DNA from: Sinomonas gamaensis
Lineage (GTDB): Bacteria; Actinomycetota; Actinomycetes; Actinomycetales; Micrococcaceae
Assembly: GCF_005876955.1 (NCBI RefSeq)
Contig: NZ_SSCL01000001.1
Location: 475,868-539,867 of the forward strand
DNA: 64,000 nucleotides
Direction of reading: 5' to 3'
A program made the position numbers and the translations under genes. Shown one piece after another: positions 49,299 to 56,828 of this stretch. Positions within the stretch are counted from its first letter, which is position 1; each line of letters starts with the position of its first letter. The notes beneath the pieces were generated by a model. That model was given only the letters and a program-made list of their open reading frames with translations, ran no database searches and was not told where the DNA came from.

Positions 49299-50333
49299 TC
49301 AGCTCTGCGCCCTCTGCTCCCCAGGCCGCAGCGCGGACGACGCGGGAACGCCTGAGGCCTCCTGCATCCCGCCGATCACCGCGGATACGGCCTCCTGAGA
49401 GGTGCGACGTGGCTTCCAGCCGAGCTCCGTTCGCGCCCGGGTGGTGTCCATAACCGGCACCTGCAGCGCCATATCGATCCAGCCCGGATCGCTGCGCTGG
49501 AGCCGCAGCTCCCAAGAAGCCCACACGAGGGCACGGAGCGCCGCTCCCGGAATCGGCACCGACCGCTTGGCTCCGACGACGGGAGGCAGCGTGGCAGGGT
49601 CGAGGACCGGTTCTGCGGCGATGTTGAACGCACCCTTCGCGCGGGATGCGAGAACCAGGGCGTAGGCCTCCGCCGCATCTTCGGAATGGACCGCCTGGAA
49701 GATCATCTGTCGCGGCATGGGCAGAACCGGCACGCGGACTCGGGCGATCTGCTGCGGAATGAACGGCCCCAGGAAGTATCGCCCCACCTCCGAGGCTTGG
49801 CCGGACTGGAAGATGAGGCCGGGGCGCAAACGGGCGACTGCCATGTTCGGGTGCGCGGCTTCGACGTCGTCCAGGAGCCGTTCGACCGCGGCCTTCTGCC
49901 GACTGTAGTGCGACGTGTGGAGCCCTCCCGTAGGCCAGTTCTCTGTGACGCGGCGATCCTTCGGGCCCGCGCTGTAGGCGCCGACCGAGGAGGCGTAGAC
50001 GAGATGGCCTACGCCGGCGGCTGCTGCGGCTTCGAAGACCTGCCGGCTTCCTTCGACGTTGACGCGGTGGAGCGTGGACTCACGATGGTTGGGCTGGATG
50101 ATCCATGCGAGATGGACGACGGCGTCACACCCCTCGAAGGCTTCTCTCAGCTTCGTGGGGGCGTCGGCGGATCCCACCTCGACCTCGTGCCACGTCGCAT
50201 TCCGATACGGCTCCGCCGTGGCGTCGGGCGCCCGGCGGCCCACGCCGATGAGCTCGTGGCCGCCCGCCGCGGAGAGAACCCGCAGCAGGGCCGTACCGAC
50301 ATTTCCGCTGGCACCTACGATGGCGATGCGCAT
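49299..50333 (-). CDS. NAD-dependent epimerase/dehydratase-family (extended SDR) protein
   Basis: The ATG at 50333 follows AAAAGGAGCG and yields 344 residues. The NAD-binding motif GASGNVGTALL is at 7-17 and the catalytic YSRQK pattern is in HTSHYSRQKAAVERLL. The C-terminal half (YFLGPFIPQQIARVRVPVLP; FQAVHSEDAAEAYALVLAS) matches actinobacterial NAD-dependent epimerase/dehydratases of unknown substrate. The stop lies four bases from the convergent FUSC gene. Confidence 0.82.
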   Translation of the reverse strand: MRIAIVGASGNVGTALLRVLSAAGGHELIGVGRRAPDATAEPYRNATWHEVEVGSADAPTKLREAFEGCDAVVHLAWIIQPNHRESTLHRVNVEGSRQVFEAAAAAGVGHLVYASSVGAYSAGPKDRRVTENWPTGGLHTSHYSRQKAAVERLLDDVEAAHPNMAVARLRPGLIFQSGQASEVGRYFLGPFIPQQIARVRVPVLPMPRQMIFQAVHSEDAAEAYALVLASRAKGAFNIAAEPVLDPATLPPVVGAKRSVPIPGAALRALVWASWELRLQRSDPGWIDMALQVPVMDTTRARTELGWKPRRTSQEAVSAVIGGMQEASGVPASSALRPGEQRAQS

Positions 50334-50445
50334 GTCCGCTCCTTTTCGAAATCGCTCTCCTCCCGTGCTCCTGCCCACTGGGGGAGCCAGGCAAGCAGAC
50401 GCGCGAGCTCTGGTTCCTGTCGGACGCGTCGCCTAGAGTCGGCGC

Positions 50446-51015
50446 ATGAGCGAGACGAACGCGGGACAGCGCCAAGATGTCGTGGACATCCTCACAGCCG
50501 ACCACCAGGAAATGCTCGACCTCATCGCGGCCATCGAGGGGTCACCGGACTCCGCGCAGCGCCGGGATCTGGCGGACACTGTCATCGCTGAGGTCATGCG
50601 GCATGCAGTGGCCGAGGAGATGTACGTGTACCCGGCCGTCGAGGAGCACGTTCCGAACGGCAAGGAGGAGGTCGAGCACGACAAGCGCGAGCATCAGGAG
50701 ATAGTCGAGCTCATGAAACGCCTTGAGGGCCTCGACGCCGCCGAGCCAGCCTTCCTTGACCTGGTCCACGAGTTCCAGGCCCAGCTGAGCCACCACGCGC
50801 ATGACGAGGAGGCCGAGCAGTTTCCGAAGCTCCGCGAGCACATCCCGGGCGACAAGCTCGTGGAGCTCGGCGAGAAGGTGCAGGCGGCCAAGAAGCTCGC
50901 GCCGACACGCCCTCACCCGCACGCCCCGCATTCAGAGCTCTTCCACAAGACGATCGGGCCCGGCGTGGGCATGGTCGATCGCCTCCTGGATAAGCTCAAG
51001 GGCCGGCACGAGTAG
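50446..51015 (+). CDS. Hemerythrin-domain (HHE cation-binding) protein
   Basis: The 189-residue protein carries the hemerythrin/HHE four-helix bundle. Metal-ligand His/Glu residues appear in ILTADHQEMLDL, MRHAVAEEMYVYPAVEEH, HDKREHQEIVELM and QLSHHAHDEEAEQFPKL. The C-terminus (PHPHAPHSELFHKTIGPGVG) is His-rich. Such proteins bind a di-iron site and act in oxygen, NO or iron-sulfur stress responses. It is cotranscribed at most with the following VTT-domain gene, nine bases away. Confidence 0.88.
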   Translation: MSETNAGQRQDVVDILTADHQEMLDLIAAIEGSPDSAQRRDLADTVIAEVMRHAVAEEMYVYPAVEEHVPNGKEEVEHDKREHQEIVELMKRLEGLDAAEPAFLDLVHEFQAQLSHHAHDEEAEQFPKLREHIPGDKLVELGEKVQAAKKLAPTRPHPHAPHSELFHKTIGPGVGMVDRLLDKLKGRHE

Positions 51016-51023
51016 GGTGAGAG

Positions 51024-51521
51024 GTGTCGCTGGATCAGATCCTTGAGCTGCCCTTCGAGGTTGCCGTAGCTGCCCTGTTCGTCGTGGTCTTCTGCCGGAC
51101 GAACGCGATCTACTGGGTGGGCCGGGGTCTGTCGGCCGGCTATGGGCGGACTCGCCTTTCGAACCGCTGGAGCACCGAGAGGCTGGTTGGCGCCCGGCGC
51201 GTCATCGACCGATACGGGCCATTCGCCGTTGTCCTGACGTTCCTGACGGTCGGCTTGCAGACCGCGGTGAATTTCGCCGCGGGCGTTGGACGGATGCGCC
51301 TGCGCTACTACATCCCGGCCACGATCGTCGGGTCGACAGCCTGGGCGCTTCTCTACGCCACAGTGGGCCTCGCCGTGATGGACCTCATCTTCGACCAGGC
51401 TGCCGCGTCGCCGTGGGCCTGTGCGGTCGCCGCAGCGGTGGGTGGCGCCGTCGTCGTCCGCCTCGCCGTCTCGCGCCGCCGGCGCAAGCGCACAGCGGAG
51501 GCTACTAGGGTTGATGCGTGA
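51024..51521 (+). CDS. DedA/VTT-domain membrane protein (short)
   Basis: This 165-residue protein begins at a GTG behind GAGAGG. It has the VTT/DedA core: YWVGRGLSAGYGRTRLS, RVIDRYGPFAVVLTFLTVGL, then a FAAGVGRMRLRYYIPATIVG motif and a final hydrophobic helix. It is shorter than typical DedA proteins (~200 residues), mostly at the N-terminus. DedA proteins act as lipid scramblases or in proton-dependent membrane homeostasis. The stop overlaps the following thioesterase gene by four bases. Confidence 0.8.
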   Translation: MSLDQILELPFEVAVAALFVVVFCRTNAIYWVGRGLSAGYGRTRLSNRWSTERLVGARRVIDRYGPFAVVLTFLTVGLQTAVNFAAGVGRMRLRYYIPATIVGSTAWALLYATVGLAVMDLIFDQAAASPWACAVAAAVGGAVVVRLAVSRRRRKRTAEATRVDA

Positions 51522-52354
51522 CTGAGACGGAGCAGGAGAGCGAGCCCCTCGAGCTCGCCCACGGCGACTTCTACTACGAACATCTGGGCTATGACGAGGT
51601 TCGCGGGGTGGACCGCTTCCGCTCCACGATCCACGTGCAGGGCGCGTGGAACGCCCATGAGCAGCACATGGCGCCCGCGTCCGGGCTGCTCGCCCACGCG
51701 CTCGAGCGCCATGACCCGCGCGAGGGGATGCGCATCGCCCGCATCAGCTACGAGATCCTCGGGCTCATCCACGCGGGCGAGTGCGAGGTCTCGACGAGCA
51801 CGATTCGGCCGGGACGCACGATCGAGCTCATCCAGGCGGAGCTCTCCGCGAAGGGACGCGTCGCGATCCGGGCGACGGCCTGGCGCCTGATTCAGAGCGA
51901 CACCACCTCCGTCGCCGCGTACGAGGATCCGCGGATCCCGCCCCGCGAGGAGTGCGAGCGCTGGGACGGCAGCACCGAATGGCCTGGCGGCTACATCCGT
52001 TCCCTCGAGATGTACTCGGCGCCGCATCATCGCTCAGGCAACGGAACAGTGTGGATCCGTACCCCTTACGCGCTCATCGACTCGGTCGAAAGCCCCGACT
52101 GGGTCCGCCTCATGGGCCTCGTCGACACCGCGAACGGCATCGCGACCCGCGTCCCGCCCGGCCCCGGAAGCTGGGCCTTCCCGAACGTGGACCTGCAGAT
52201 CCACCTGTACAGGCAGCCGTCCGGAGAGTGGCTCGGGATCGACAACGCGGTGACGTTCGGCGCGGACGGTATTGGCCTCACCTCGTCGGTCCTGCACGAC
52301 GACGAGGGTCCCTTCGGCCGCGCCGAGCAGATTCTCACGATTCGGCGGACGTAA
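51518..52354 (+). CDS. Acyl-CoA thioesterase-like double-hotdog protein
   Basis: The 278-residue protein has two hotdog-type modules. The first contains WNAHEQHMAPASGLLAHALER and RISYEILGLIHAGECEVSTS; the second has SPDWVRLMGLVDTANGIATR and WAFPNVDLQIHLYRQPSGEW. This matches actinobacterial thioesterase-family (TesB-like) proteins acting on acyl-CoA. It starts in a GTGA overlap with the DedA gene and its TAA overlaps the lipoate-ligase ATG (TAATG), so the three genes are translationally coupled. Confidence 0.78.
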   Translation: MTETEQESEPLELAHGDFYYEHLGYDEVRGVDRFRSTIHVQGAWNAHEQHMAPASGLLAHALERHDPREGMRIARISYEILGLIHAGECEVSTSTIRPGRTIELIQAELSAKGRVAIRATAWRLIQSDTTSVAAYEDPRIPPREECERWDGSTEWPGGYIRSLEMYSAPHHRSGNGTVWIRTPYALIDSVESPDWVRLMGLVDTANGIATRVPPGPGSWAFPNVDLQIHLYRQPSGEWLGIDNAVTFGADGIGLTSSVLHDDEGPFGRAEQILTIRRT

Positions 52355-53094
52355 TGGTCGAATTGAAGGCGATCTGGAACGAGGGGCTCGTGCCCCCTCT
52401 CACCGTCATCGAGGAGGGGCCATCCGGGGACCCTGCCGGGCAGTTGGCGCGCGCAGCGGAGCTGCTCGACGAGGTGAAGCGAGGCCTCCGCGGCCCGACT
52501 CTACGTCTCTATCGGCCCGGGCCGACCATGGCGTTCGGCCAGCGGGACACGCGACTCCCCGGGTTTGAGGCCGCGCGTGAGGCTTCCCTCGCCCTTGGCT
52601 TCGAACCCGTGGTGCGGAAAGCCGGGGGGCGCGCTGCGGCCTACCACGAAGGCACCCTGATCGTCGACCATATCGAGCCCGCCGCCGAGGCTATGGTGGG
52701 GCACCGTCACCGTTTCGAGGTCTTCGGCGAGCTCTACGCGGAGGTGCTCCGAGGCCTCGGGGTGGACGCACGGGTCGGCGAGATCCCCGGAGAGTACTGC
52801 CCGGGGGAGTACAGCGTGCACGGCGTTCCGCGGGATGCCCCTCCCGTCAAGCTCGTCGGCACGGCGCAGCGTGTGGTCGCGGGGGCATGGCTGTTCTCCT
52901 CGGTGATAGTCGTCAGCGACGCCGCTCCTGTGAGGAAGGTCCTCACCGAGGTGTATCGGGCGCTTGAGTTGCCTTTCGAGCCCTCGACCGCCGGGGCCGC
53001 AGACGATCTGGTTCCCGAGCTCACCGTCGCCAGCGTTGAGCGGGCGCTTCTTGCGATGTACCGGGAGCGAGGCGCTCTGGCTCCGGGCGCCTAG
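52354..53094 (+). CDS. Lipoate/octanoate-protein ligase-family protein
   Basis: The 246-residue protein has the biotin/lipoate ligase fold: LRLYRPGPTMAFGQRDTRLP, a VVRKAGGRAAAYHEGTLIVD substrate loop and the catalytic Lys in PVKLVGTAQRVVAGAWL. It would transfer octanoyl or lipoyl groups to E2 or GcvH domains; it could be an LplA- or LipM-like enzyme. The partner thioesterase gene upstream suggests acyl-group handling. It ends 13 bp before the 21-bp repeat array. Confidence 0.85.
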   Translation: MVELKAIWNEGLVPPLTVIEEGPSGDPAGQLARAAELLDEVKRGLRGPTLRLYRPGPTMAFGQRDTRLPGFEAAREASLALGFEPVVRKAGGRAAAYHEGTLIVDHIEPAAEAMVGHRHRFEVFGELYAEVLRGLGVDARVGEIPGEYCPGEYSVHGVPRDAPPVKLVGTAQRVVAGAWLFSSVIVVSDAAPVRKVLTEVYRALELPFEPSTAGAADDLVPELTVASVERALLAMYRERGALAPGA

Positions 53095-53107
53095 GCTCCC
53101 CACCGTC

Positions 53108-53200
53108 GAGGTCGGGGCGGGTGGTGCCGAGGTCGGGGCGGGTGGTGCCGAGGTCGGGCCGGGTGGTGCCGAGGTCGGGGCGGGTGGTGCCGAGGTCGGG
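53108..53200 (+). repeat. Tandem 21-bp repeats, left array (4.4 copies)
   Basis: Four full units beginning GAGGTCGGG and ending GGTGGTGCC, plus a 9-bp partial unit, run head to tail with one substitution. They are related in inverted orientation to the six units at 53270-53395 on the far side of a long hairpin. Because 21 is a multiple of three, several frames stay open, producing spurious Gly/Ala/Val or Pro/Ala heptad ORFs on both strands; I do not consider them genes. Confidence 0.9.
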
Positions 53201-53214
53201 CCCTGCGGGTTAAG

Positions 53215-53261
53215 CGCGACGACGGGTGGCGACTTTCGAGAAGCCGCCACCCGTCGTCGTG
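53215..53261. terminator. Long stem-loop between the inverted repeat arrays
   Basis: Bases 53215-53235 pair with 53241-53261 over 21 positions with one mismatch and one G-U, around a TCGAG loop. It lies at the centre of the two inverted arrays and 120 bp after the lipoate-ligase stop. The gene on the far side reads on the opposite strand, so it could serve as a bidirectional terminator. Confidence 0.75.
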
Positions 53262-53269
53262 CTCATGAA

Positions 53270-53395
53270 GACCCGACTTCGGCGGTGGGGGACCCGATGT
53301 CGGCGGTGGGGGACCCGATCTCGGCGGCACACCACCCGACTTCGGCGGCACACCACCCGACTTCGGCGGTGGGGGACCCGACTTCGGCGGGGGGA
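53270..53395 (-). repeat. Tandem 21-bp repeats, right array (6 copies, inverted relative to the left array)
   Basis: Six contiguous 21-bp units carry the core ACCCGACTTCGGCGG, with two variants of the last positions (TGGGG or CACAC). The reverse complement aligns with the left array at the GARGTCGGG core. The whole 53095-53405 interval is gene-free and consists of these arrays plus the hairpin. Confidence 0.9.
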
Positions 53396-53405
53396 AAGGC
53401 GGGGG

Positions 53406-54035
53406 TCAGTGGCCCCGGTCGATCCAGTCCTGAAGGTGCGGCGCCTCGGCCCCGATCGACGTCGAGTCGCCGTGACCCGTGTTCACCACCGTCTCTGCCG
53501 GAAGCGTGAGGAGACGCTCGCGGATCGACTCGATGATGGTCGGGAAGTCGCTGTATGAGCGACCCGTCGCCCCGGGACCGCCCTGGAACAGGGTGTCACC
53601 GGTGAAGACCGTCGCCAGCTCGGGGGCATGGAAGCTGACCGAGCCGGGGGAGTGGCCGGGCGTGTGCAGTGCCACGAGCTCGGTGCCCCCCACAGCGAAC
53701 CGGTGGCCATCTGCGATCTCGGCATCAGGCCGAGTGCCCGGGTAGACGGCCTCCCACAGCATCTGGTCGGCGGGGTGCAGGTGCACGGGGGCACCGACCT
53801 TGTCGGCGAATTCGCGGGCGTGGCGGATGTGGTCGTCGTGCCCGTGCGTGAGCAGGACGGCGGTGACAGTCCGGCCGGCCACGGCGTCGGCGATCTGGAC
53901 GGCGTCGTGCGCAGGGTCGATCACGACGACTTCAGAGTCGTCGCCCACGATCCAGACGTTGTTGTCGACGTCCCACGTGCCCCCATCGAGGGAAAACGTC
54001 CCCGAAGTGACGAGGTGATCGATGCGGGCCGCCAT
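53406..54035 (-). CDS. MBL-fold metallohydrolase, partner of the mycothiol formaldehyde dehydrogenase
   Basis: The 209-residue metallo-beta-lactamase-fold hydrolase has THGHDDH at 63-69, the distal His in LHTPGHSPGSVSF, FTGDTLFQGG and NTGHGDSTSIG. Its ATG overlaps the stop of the S-(hydroxymethyl)mycothiol dehydrogenase gene (TGATG). Proteins in this position are thought to hydrolyse S-formylmycothiol, completing formaldehyde oxidation to formate; this is inferred from context. Confidence 0.88.
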   Translation of the reverse strand: MAARIDHLVTSGTFSLDGGTWDVDNNVWIVGDDSEVVVIDPAHDAVQIADAVAGRTVTAVLLTHGHDDHIRHAREFADKVGAPVHLHPADQMLWEAVYPGTRPDAEIADGHRFAVGGTELVALHTPGHSPGSVSFHAPELATVFTGDTLFQGGPGATGRSYSDFPTIIESIRERLLTLPAETVVNTGHGDSTSIGAEAPHLQDWIDRGH

Positions 54036-55129
54036 CAGAGCTCCACCACCGAGCGCAGAACCTCGCCGCGGTGCATCTTCTCGAACGCGGCCTCAACATC
54101 GCCGAGGCCGATCCGTTCGGTGACGAAAGCGTCGAGCGGGAGGCGGCCGAGCTTGTACTGGTCCACGAGCATGGGGAAGTCGCGGCTGGGCAGGCAGTCG
54201 CCGTACCACGAGGACTTGAGGGACCCGCCGCGACCAAAGACGTCGAGGAGCGGCAGTTCGAGCGTCATCTCGGGCGTCGGCACACCGACGAGGACCACGC
54301 GGCCGGCGAGGTCGCGCGCGTAGAACGCCTGCTTGTACGTCTCCGGGCGTCCGACGGCGTCGATCACCACGTCGGCGCCGAAGCCGTTCGTGAGGTCGCG
54401 GACCGCCTCGACCGGGTCCTGCTCGCGGGAGACGACGCCGTGAGTCGCCCCGAGGCTCTTCGCGAGTTCGACCTTGGCGGGGTCGAGGTCGACGGCGATG
54501 ATCGTCGTCGCGCCCGCGAGCTTGGCGCCCGCAATGGCCGCGATCCCCACACCGCCGCAGCCGATGACGGCCACTGACTCGCCGCGCTGGACTGCACCGG
54601 TGTTGATGGCGGCGCCGATGCCGGCCATGATGCCGCAGCCGAGGAGGCCGACGGCGGCGGGGTCGACGTCGTCGTCGATCTTGGTGCACTGGCCTGCGGC
54701 AACGAGGGTCTTCTCAGCGAAGGAGCCAATGCCGAGGGCAGGCGAAAGGGGCGTGCCGTCCTGGAGCGTCATCTTCTGCGTCGCGTTGTGCGTGGCGAAG
54801 CAGTACTGCGGCTGCCCCTTCTTGCACGCGCGGCACTGGCCGCAGACGGCGCGCCAGTTGAGGATGACGCGGTCGCCCGGCTTGATGTCAGTGACGTCGG
54901 GGCCGACAGCGCTCACGACGGCGGTGGATTCGTGGCCCAGCAAGTACGGGTAGTCGTTGCCGATGCCGCCGAGCTTGTAGTGGAGATCCGTGTGGCAGAC
55001 CCCGCAGGTGAGGACGTCGACGAGAGCCTCGCCGGGTCCGGGATCGGGAACAAGGATCGTCTCGATGGTCGCGGGTGCGCCCTTCTCTCGGACGACGACT
55101 GCCTTGACCTCGTGGACGGTCTGGGACAT
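54035..55129 (-). CDS. S-(hydroxymethyl)mycothiol dehydrogenase (zinc-dependent class III-type ADH)
   Basis: The ATG at 55129 follows GGAGG and gives 364 residues. Zinc ligands are Cys42 in [10 protein letters not shown] and His66 in LLGHES; structural zinc Cys residues are 96, 99, 102 and 110 in [36 protein letters not shown] is the NAD site. The sequence matches MscR, which oxidises the formaldehyde-mycothiol adduct. A TGTGA-type palindrome at 55204-55219 lies 75 bp upstream. This gene strongly supports a mycothiol-producing host. Confidence 0.93.
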   Translation of the reverse strand: MSQTVHEVKAVVVREKGAPATIETILVPDPGPGEALVDVLTCGVCHTDLHYKLGGIGNDYPYLLGHESTAVVSAVGPDVTDIKPGDRVILNWRAVCGQCRACKKGQPQYCFATHNATQKMTLQDGTPLSPALGIGSFAEKTLVAAGQCTKIDDDVDPAAVGLLGCGIMAGIGAAINTGAVQRGESVAVIGCGGVGIAAIAGAKLAGATTIIAVDLDPAKVELAKSLGATHGVVSREQDPVEAVRDLTNGFGADVVIDAVGRPETYKQAFYARDLAGRVVLVGVPTPEMTLELPLLDVFGRGGSLKSSWYGDCLPSRDFPMLVDQYKLGRLPLDAFVTERIGLGDVEAAFEKMHRGEVLRSVVEL

Positions 55130-55203
55130 GAAAAACCTCCGGTGTCTCCCCGACGAATGACTGAGCCATGATGCCCATGCCATCCTAGGGGAGGGCCACC
55201 GGA

Positions 55204-55219
55204 GGTGACATAAATCACA
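55204..55219 (-). promoter_or_regulatory. CRP/GlxR-type binding site upstream of the mycothiol dehydrogenase gene
   Basis: The minus strand reads TGTGATTTATGTCACC, matching the TGTGANNTANNTCACA consensus known for corynebacterial GlxR/CRP regulators with one mismatch at the final base. It lies 75 bp upstream of the MscR-like gene, between it and the mycoredoxin gene on the same strand. Its regulatory effect is unknown. Confidence 0.65.
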
Positions 55220-55237
55220 TTCGATGTGGATCTCGGG

Positions 55238-55498
55238 TCAGACCCCCAGCTTCTCCTGAACCTGAGCGGCGGATGGATTGGTCGCAGCGCTGCCGTCGGG
55301 GAAGATGACCGTCGGCACGGTGCGGTTGCCGCCATTGAGCTTCTCGACGAGCTCCGCCGTGCCTTCGACCTCTTCGATGTTGACCTCGGTGTAGCCGATG
55401 CCCTTCGCATCCAGCTGCTTCTTCAGCCGGTTGCAGTAGCCGCACCAGGTGGTCGAGAACATCGTGACGGTGCCGTCGGCAGGGGTGAAGTCGTCCAT
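55238..55498 (-). CDS. Glutaredoxin-like mycoredoxin
   Basis: The ATG at 55498 gives 86 residues; an in-frame upstream extension lacks family residues. The active site is CGYC at 19-22, and the TVPTVIFPDGS and GGNRTVPT segments supply the cis-Pro loop. The CxxC with mycothiol-type context (the neighbouring MscR) indicates a mycoredoxin that reduces mixed disulfides. Confidence 0.85.
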   Translation of the reverse strand: MDDFTPADGTVTMFSTTWCGYCNRLKKQLDAKGIGYTEVNIEEVEGTAELVEKLNGGNRTVPTVIFPDGSAATNPSAAQVQEKLGV

Positions 55499-55587
55499 GG
55501 GTGTGCTCCTCGGTGTTGGGTGTTTCCTCGGGTCCAACGGGCCCCGACATCCAAGTATTCCTGAAGCGCGGCGTGCACATCACGCCG

Positions 55588-55998
55588 TTAGCCGCGGTCT
55601 CCAGGTTCGAAGCCGATGAGCCAGTGGAGTCCGAAGCGGTCAATGACCTGCCCGTCCGAAGCACCCCACGGCCGCTCCTGCAGCTCGTCGACAACACTGC
55701 CGCCTGCTGCGAGACGCTCGAACCACGTCCGGAGCGTAGCCTGGTCGGAGGCGCCCAGGAGCGAGAGCATGAGCCCCTTCGTGCGGACCCCGCTCGAGCC
55801 GTTGTCGGCGTCAGCGCCGAAGAGGTCGACGACCCCGGTCAGGATGCCGTGGGCGATCGCGTCGCCCGGTTCGTCAGCGCGTCCGAACTGAGCGCGCGTG
55901 TAGAGGGTGAGTTCCCCGCCGAACACGTCCCGATAGAAGGTCAGGGCTTCGCGGGCGTTCCCCTCGAACAGGAGATAGGGGGTGGGCGGGGTCGACAT
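55588..55998 (-). CDS. VOC/PhnB-like protein
   Basis: The 136-residue protein has the PhnB/3-demethylubiquinone-methyltransferase-like VOC fold: PYLLFEGNAREALTFYRDVF, IAHGILTGVVDLFGAD, ASDQATLRTWFERLAAGGSV and DGQVIDRFGLHWLIGFEP. Possible metal ligands are His in IAHGIL and His in LHWLIG. The function is unknown; relatives occur in stress or antibiotic-resistance contexts. Confidence 0.8.
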   Translation of the reverse strand: MSTPPTPYLLFEGNAREALTFYRDVFGGELTLYTRAQFGRADEPGDAIAHGILTGVVDLFGADADNGSSGVRTKGLMLSLLGASDQATLRTWFERLAAGGSVVDELQERPWGASDGQVIDRFGLHWLIGFEPGDRG

Positions 55999-56008
55999 GC
56001 TGTTCACC

Positions 56009-56755
56009 CTACTGGAAGAGGCTCTCCCGCCCGTTGGGTTCTGCCGGCTCGATGAGCTCGGGCCCGTTGTTCTGCACGCTGTTCACGAGATTGCTCACCA
56101 CCCGCGGCATCAGGTGAGGCTCGGGCATGCTGTCGATGAGGCTGCGGACGTCGTCTTCGGAGGTGATCTCCGGGTTGAGCCAGTTGGCCCACAGATCCTT
56201 CGGCACGATGACGGGAGTGCGGTCGTGGATGTACCCCAAAGTGTCCGATGCCGGGCCGGTGATGATCGTGCACGTCCTGAGCCAGCGATCGGGGTGCCCT
56301 TGGGGAAGCGTGGGATCAGGCCAGTTCTCGAACAGTGCCGCGAATGCCAGGACGTCGTCGCCGGGGGCGTGGAGATAAGTGGGGATCTTCGTGACTTTGC
56401 CGTCGACCTCTTCCTTCTGCCACTCGAAGTAGCCGTCCGCGGGAACGAGGGCGCGCCGCTGAGCTGCAGCCTTTCGGAAGGAGGGCTTCTCGGTCACCGT
56501 CTCGCGCCGGGCGTTGATGAGCCGGGCGGCACCTTTCGTATCCTTCGACCAGGCCGGGACGAGACCCCAGCGGGCAGTCACGAGCTTGCGGGAGAGCTCC
56601 TTGGTCTCCTTGTCCCGCCGGTCGAGGACGATCGGCACCGGATCGGTAGGGGCCACGTTGTAGGACGGTTCGATGGTTTCGACGAGGGATTCGTTGACGT
56701 CGAACTCGGCCACGAGGTCCCCGACCGCACGCGCCATGACATACCTGCCACACAT
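56009..56755 (-). CDS. SRAP (SOS response-associated peptidase, YedK/HMCES) family protein
   Basis: This 248-residue protein starts with MCGRYVMA, exposing catalytic Cys2 after Met removal. Other SRAP motifs are SYNVAPTDPVPIV, ARWGLVPAWSKD, NARRETVTEKPSFR, ALVPADGYFEWQ and MPEPHLMPRVVSN, with the conserved His near the end. It cross-links covalently to abasic sites in single-stranded DNA. It is divergent from the DnaE2-type polymerase gene, with only 73 bp between starts and a LexA-like box in the gap. Confidence 0.9.
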   Translation of the reverse strand: MCGRYVMARAVGDLVAEFDVNESLVETIEPSYNVAPTDPVPIVLDRRDKETKELSRKLVTARWGLVPAWSKDTKGAARLINARRETVTEKPSFRKAAAQRRALVPADGYFEWQKEEVDGKVTKIPTYLHAPGDDVLAFAALFENWPDPTLPQGHPDRWLRTCTIITGPASDTLGYIHDRTPVIVPKDLWANWLNPEITSEDDVRSLIDSMPEPHLMPRVVSNLVNSVQNNGPELIEPAEPNGRESLFQ

Positions 56756-56793
56756 GGAGCCCATTATTGCCTGCGGCCTCGCTACACTGAAGT

Positions 56794-56809
56794 TCGAAGA
56801 TATATTCGA
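56794..56809. promoter_or_regulatory. LexA/SOS-box-like palindrome between the SRAP and DnaE2 genes
   Basis: TCGAAGATATATTCGA is a near-perfect palindrome that matches the actinobacterial LexA consensus TCGAAC-N4-GTTCGA except for the inner C and G. It lies 20 bp before the dnaE2 start and about 40 bp before the SRAP start. It is well placed to control both SOS genes. Confidence 0.7.
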
Positions 56810-56828
56810 TTCAGGAGCGTTTTCGAAC

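Noticed and set aside
53095..53405. Possible CRISPR array or repetitive protein gene in the 21-bp repeat region
   Set aside because: Units are contiguous with no spacers, arms are inverted around a hairpin, and the open frames exist only because the repeat length is a multiple of three. No ribosome-binding site or cas genes are present.
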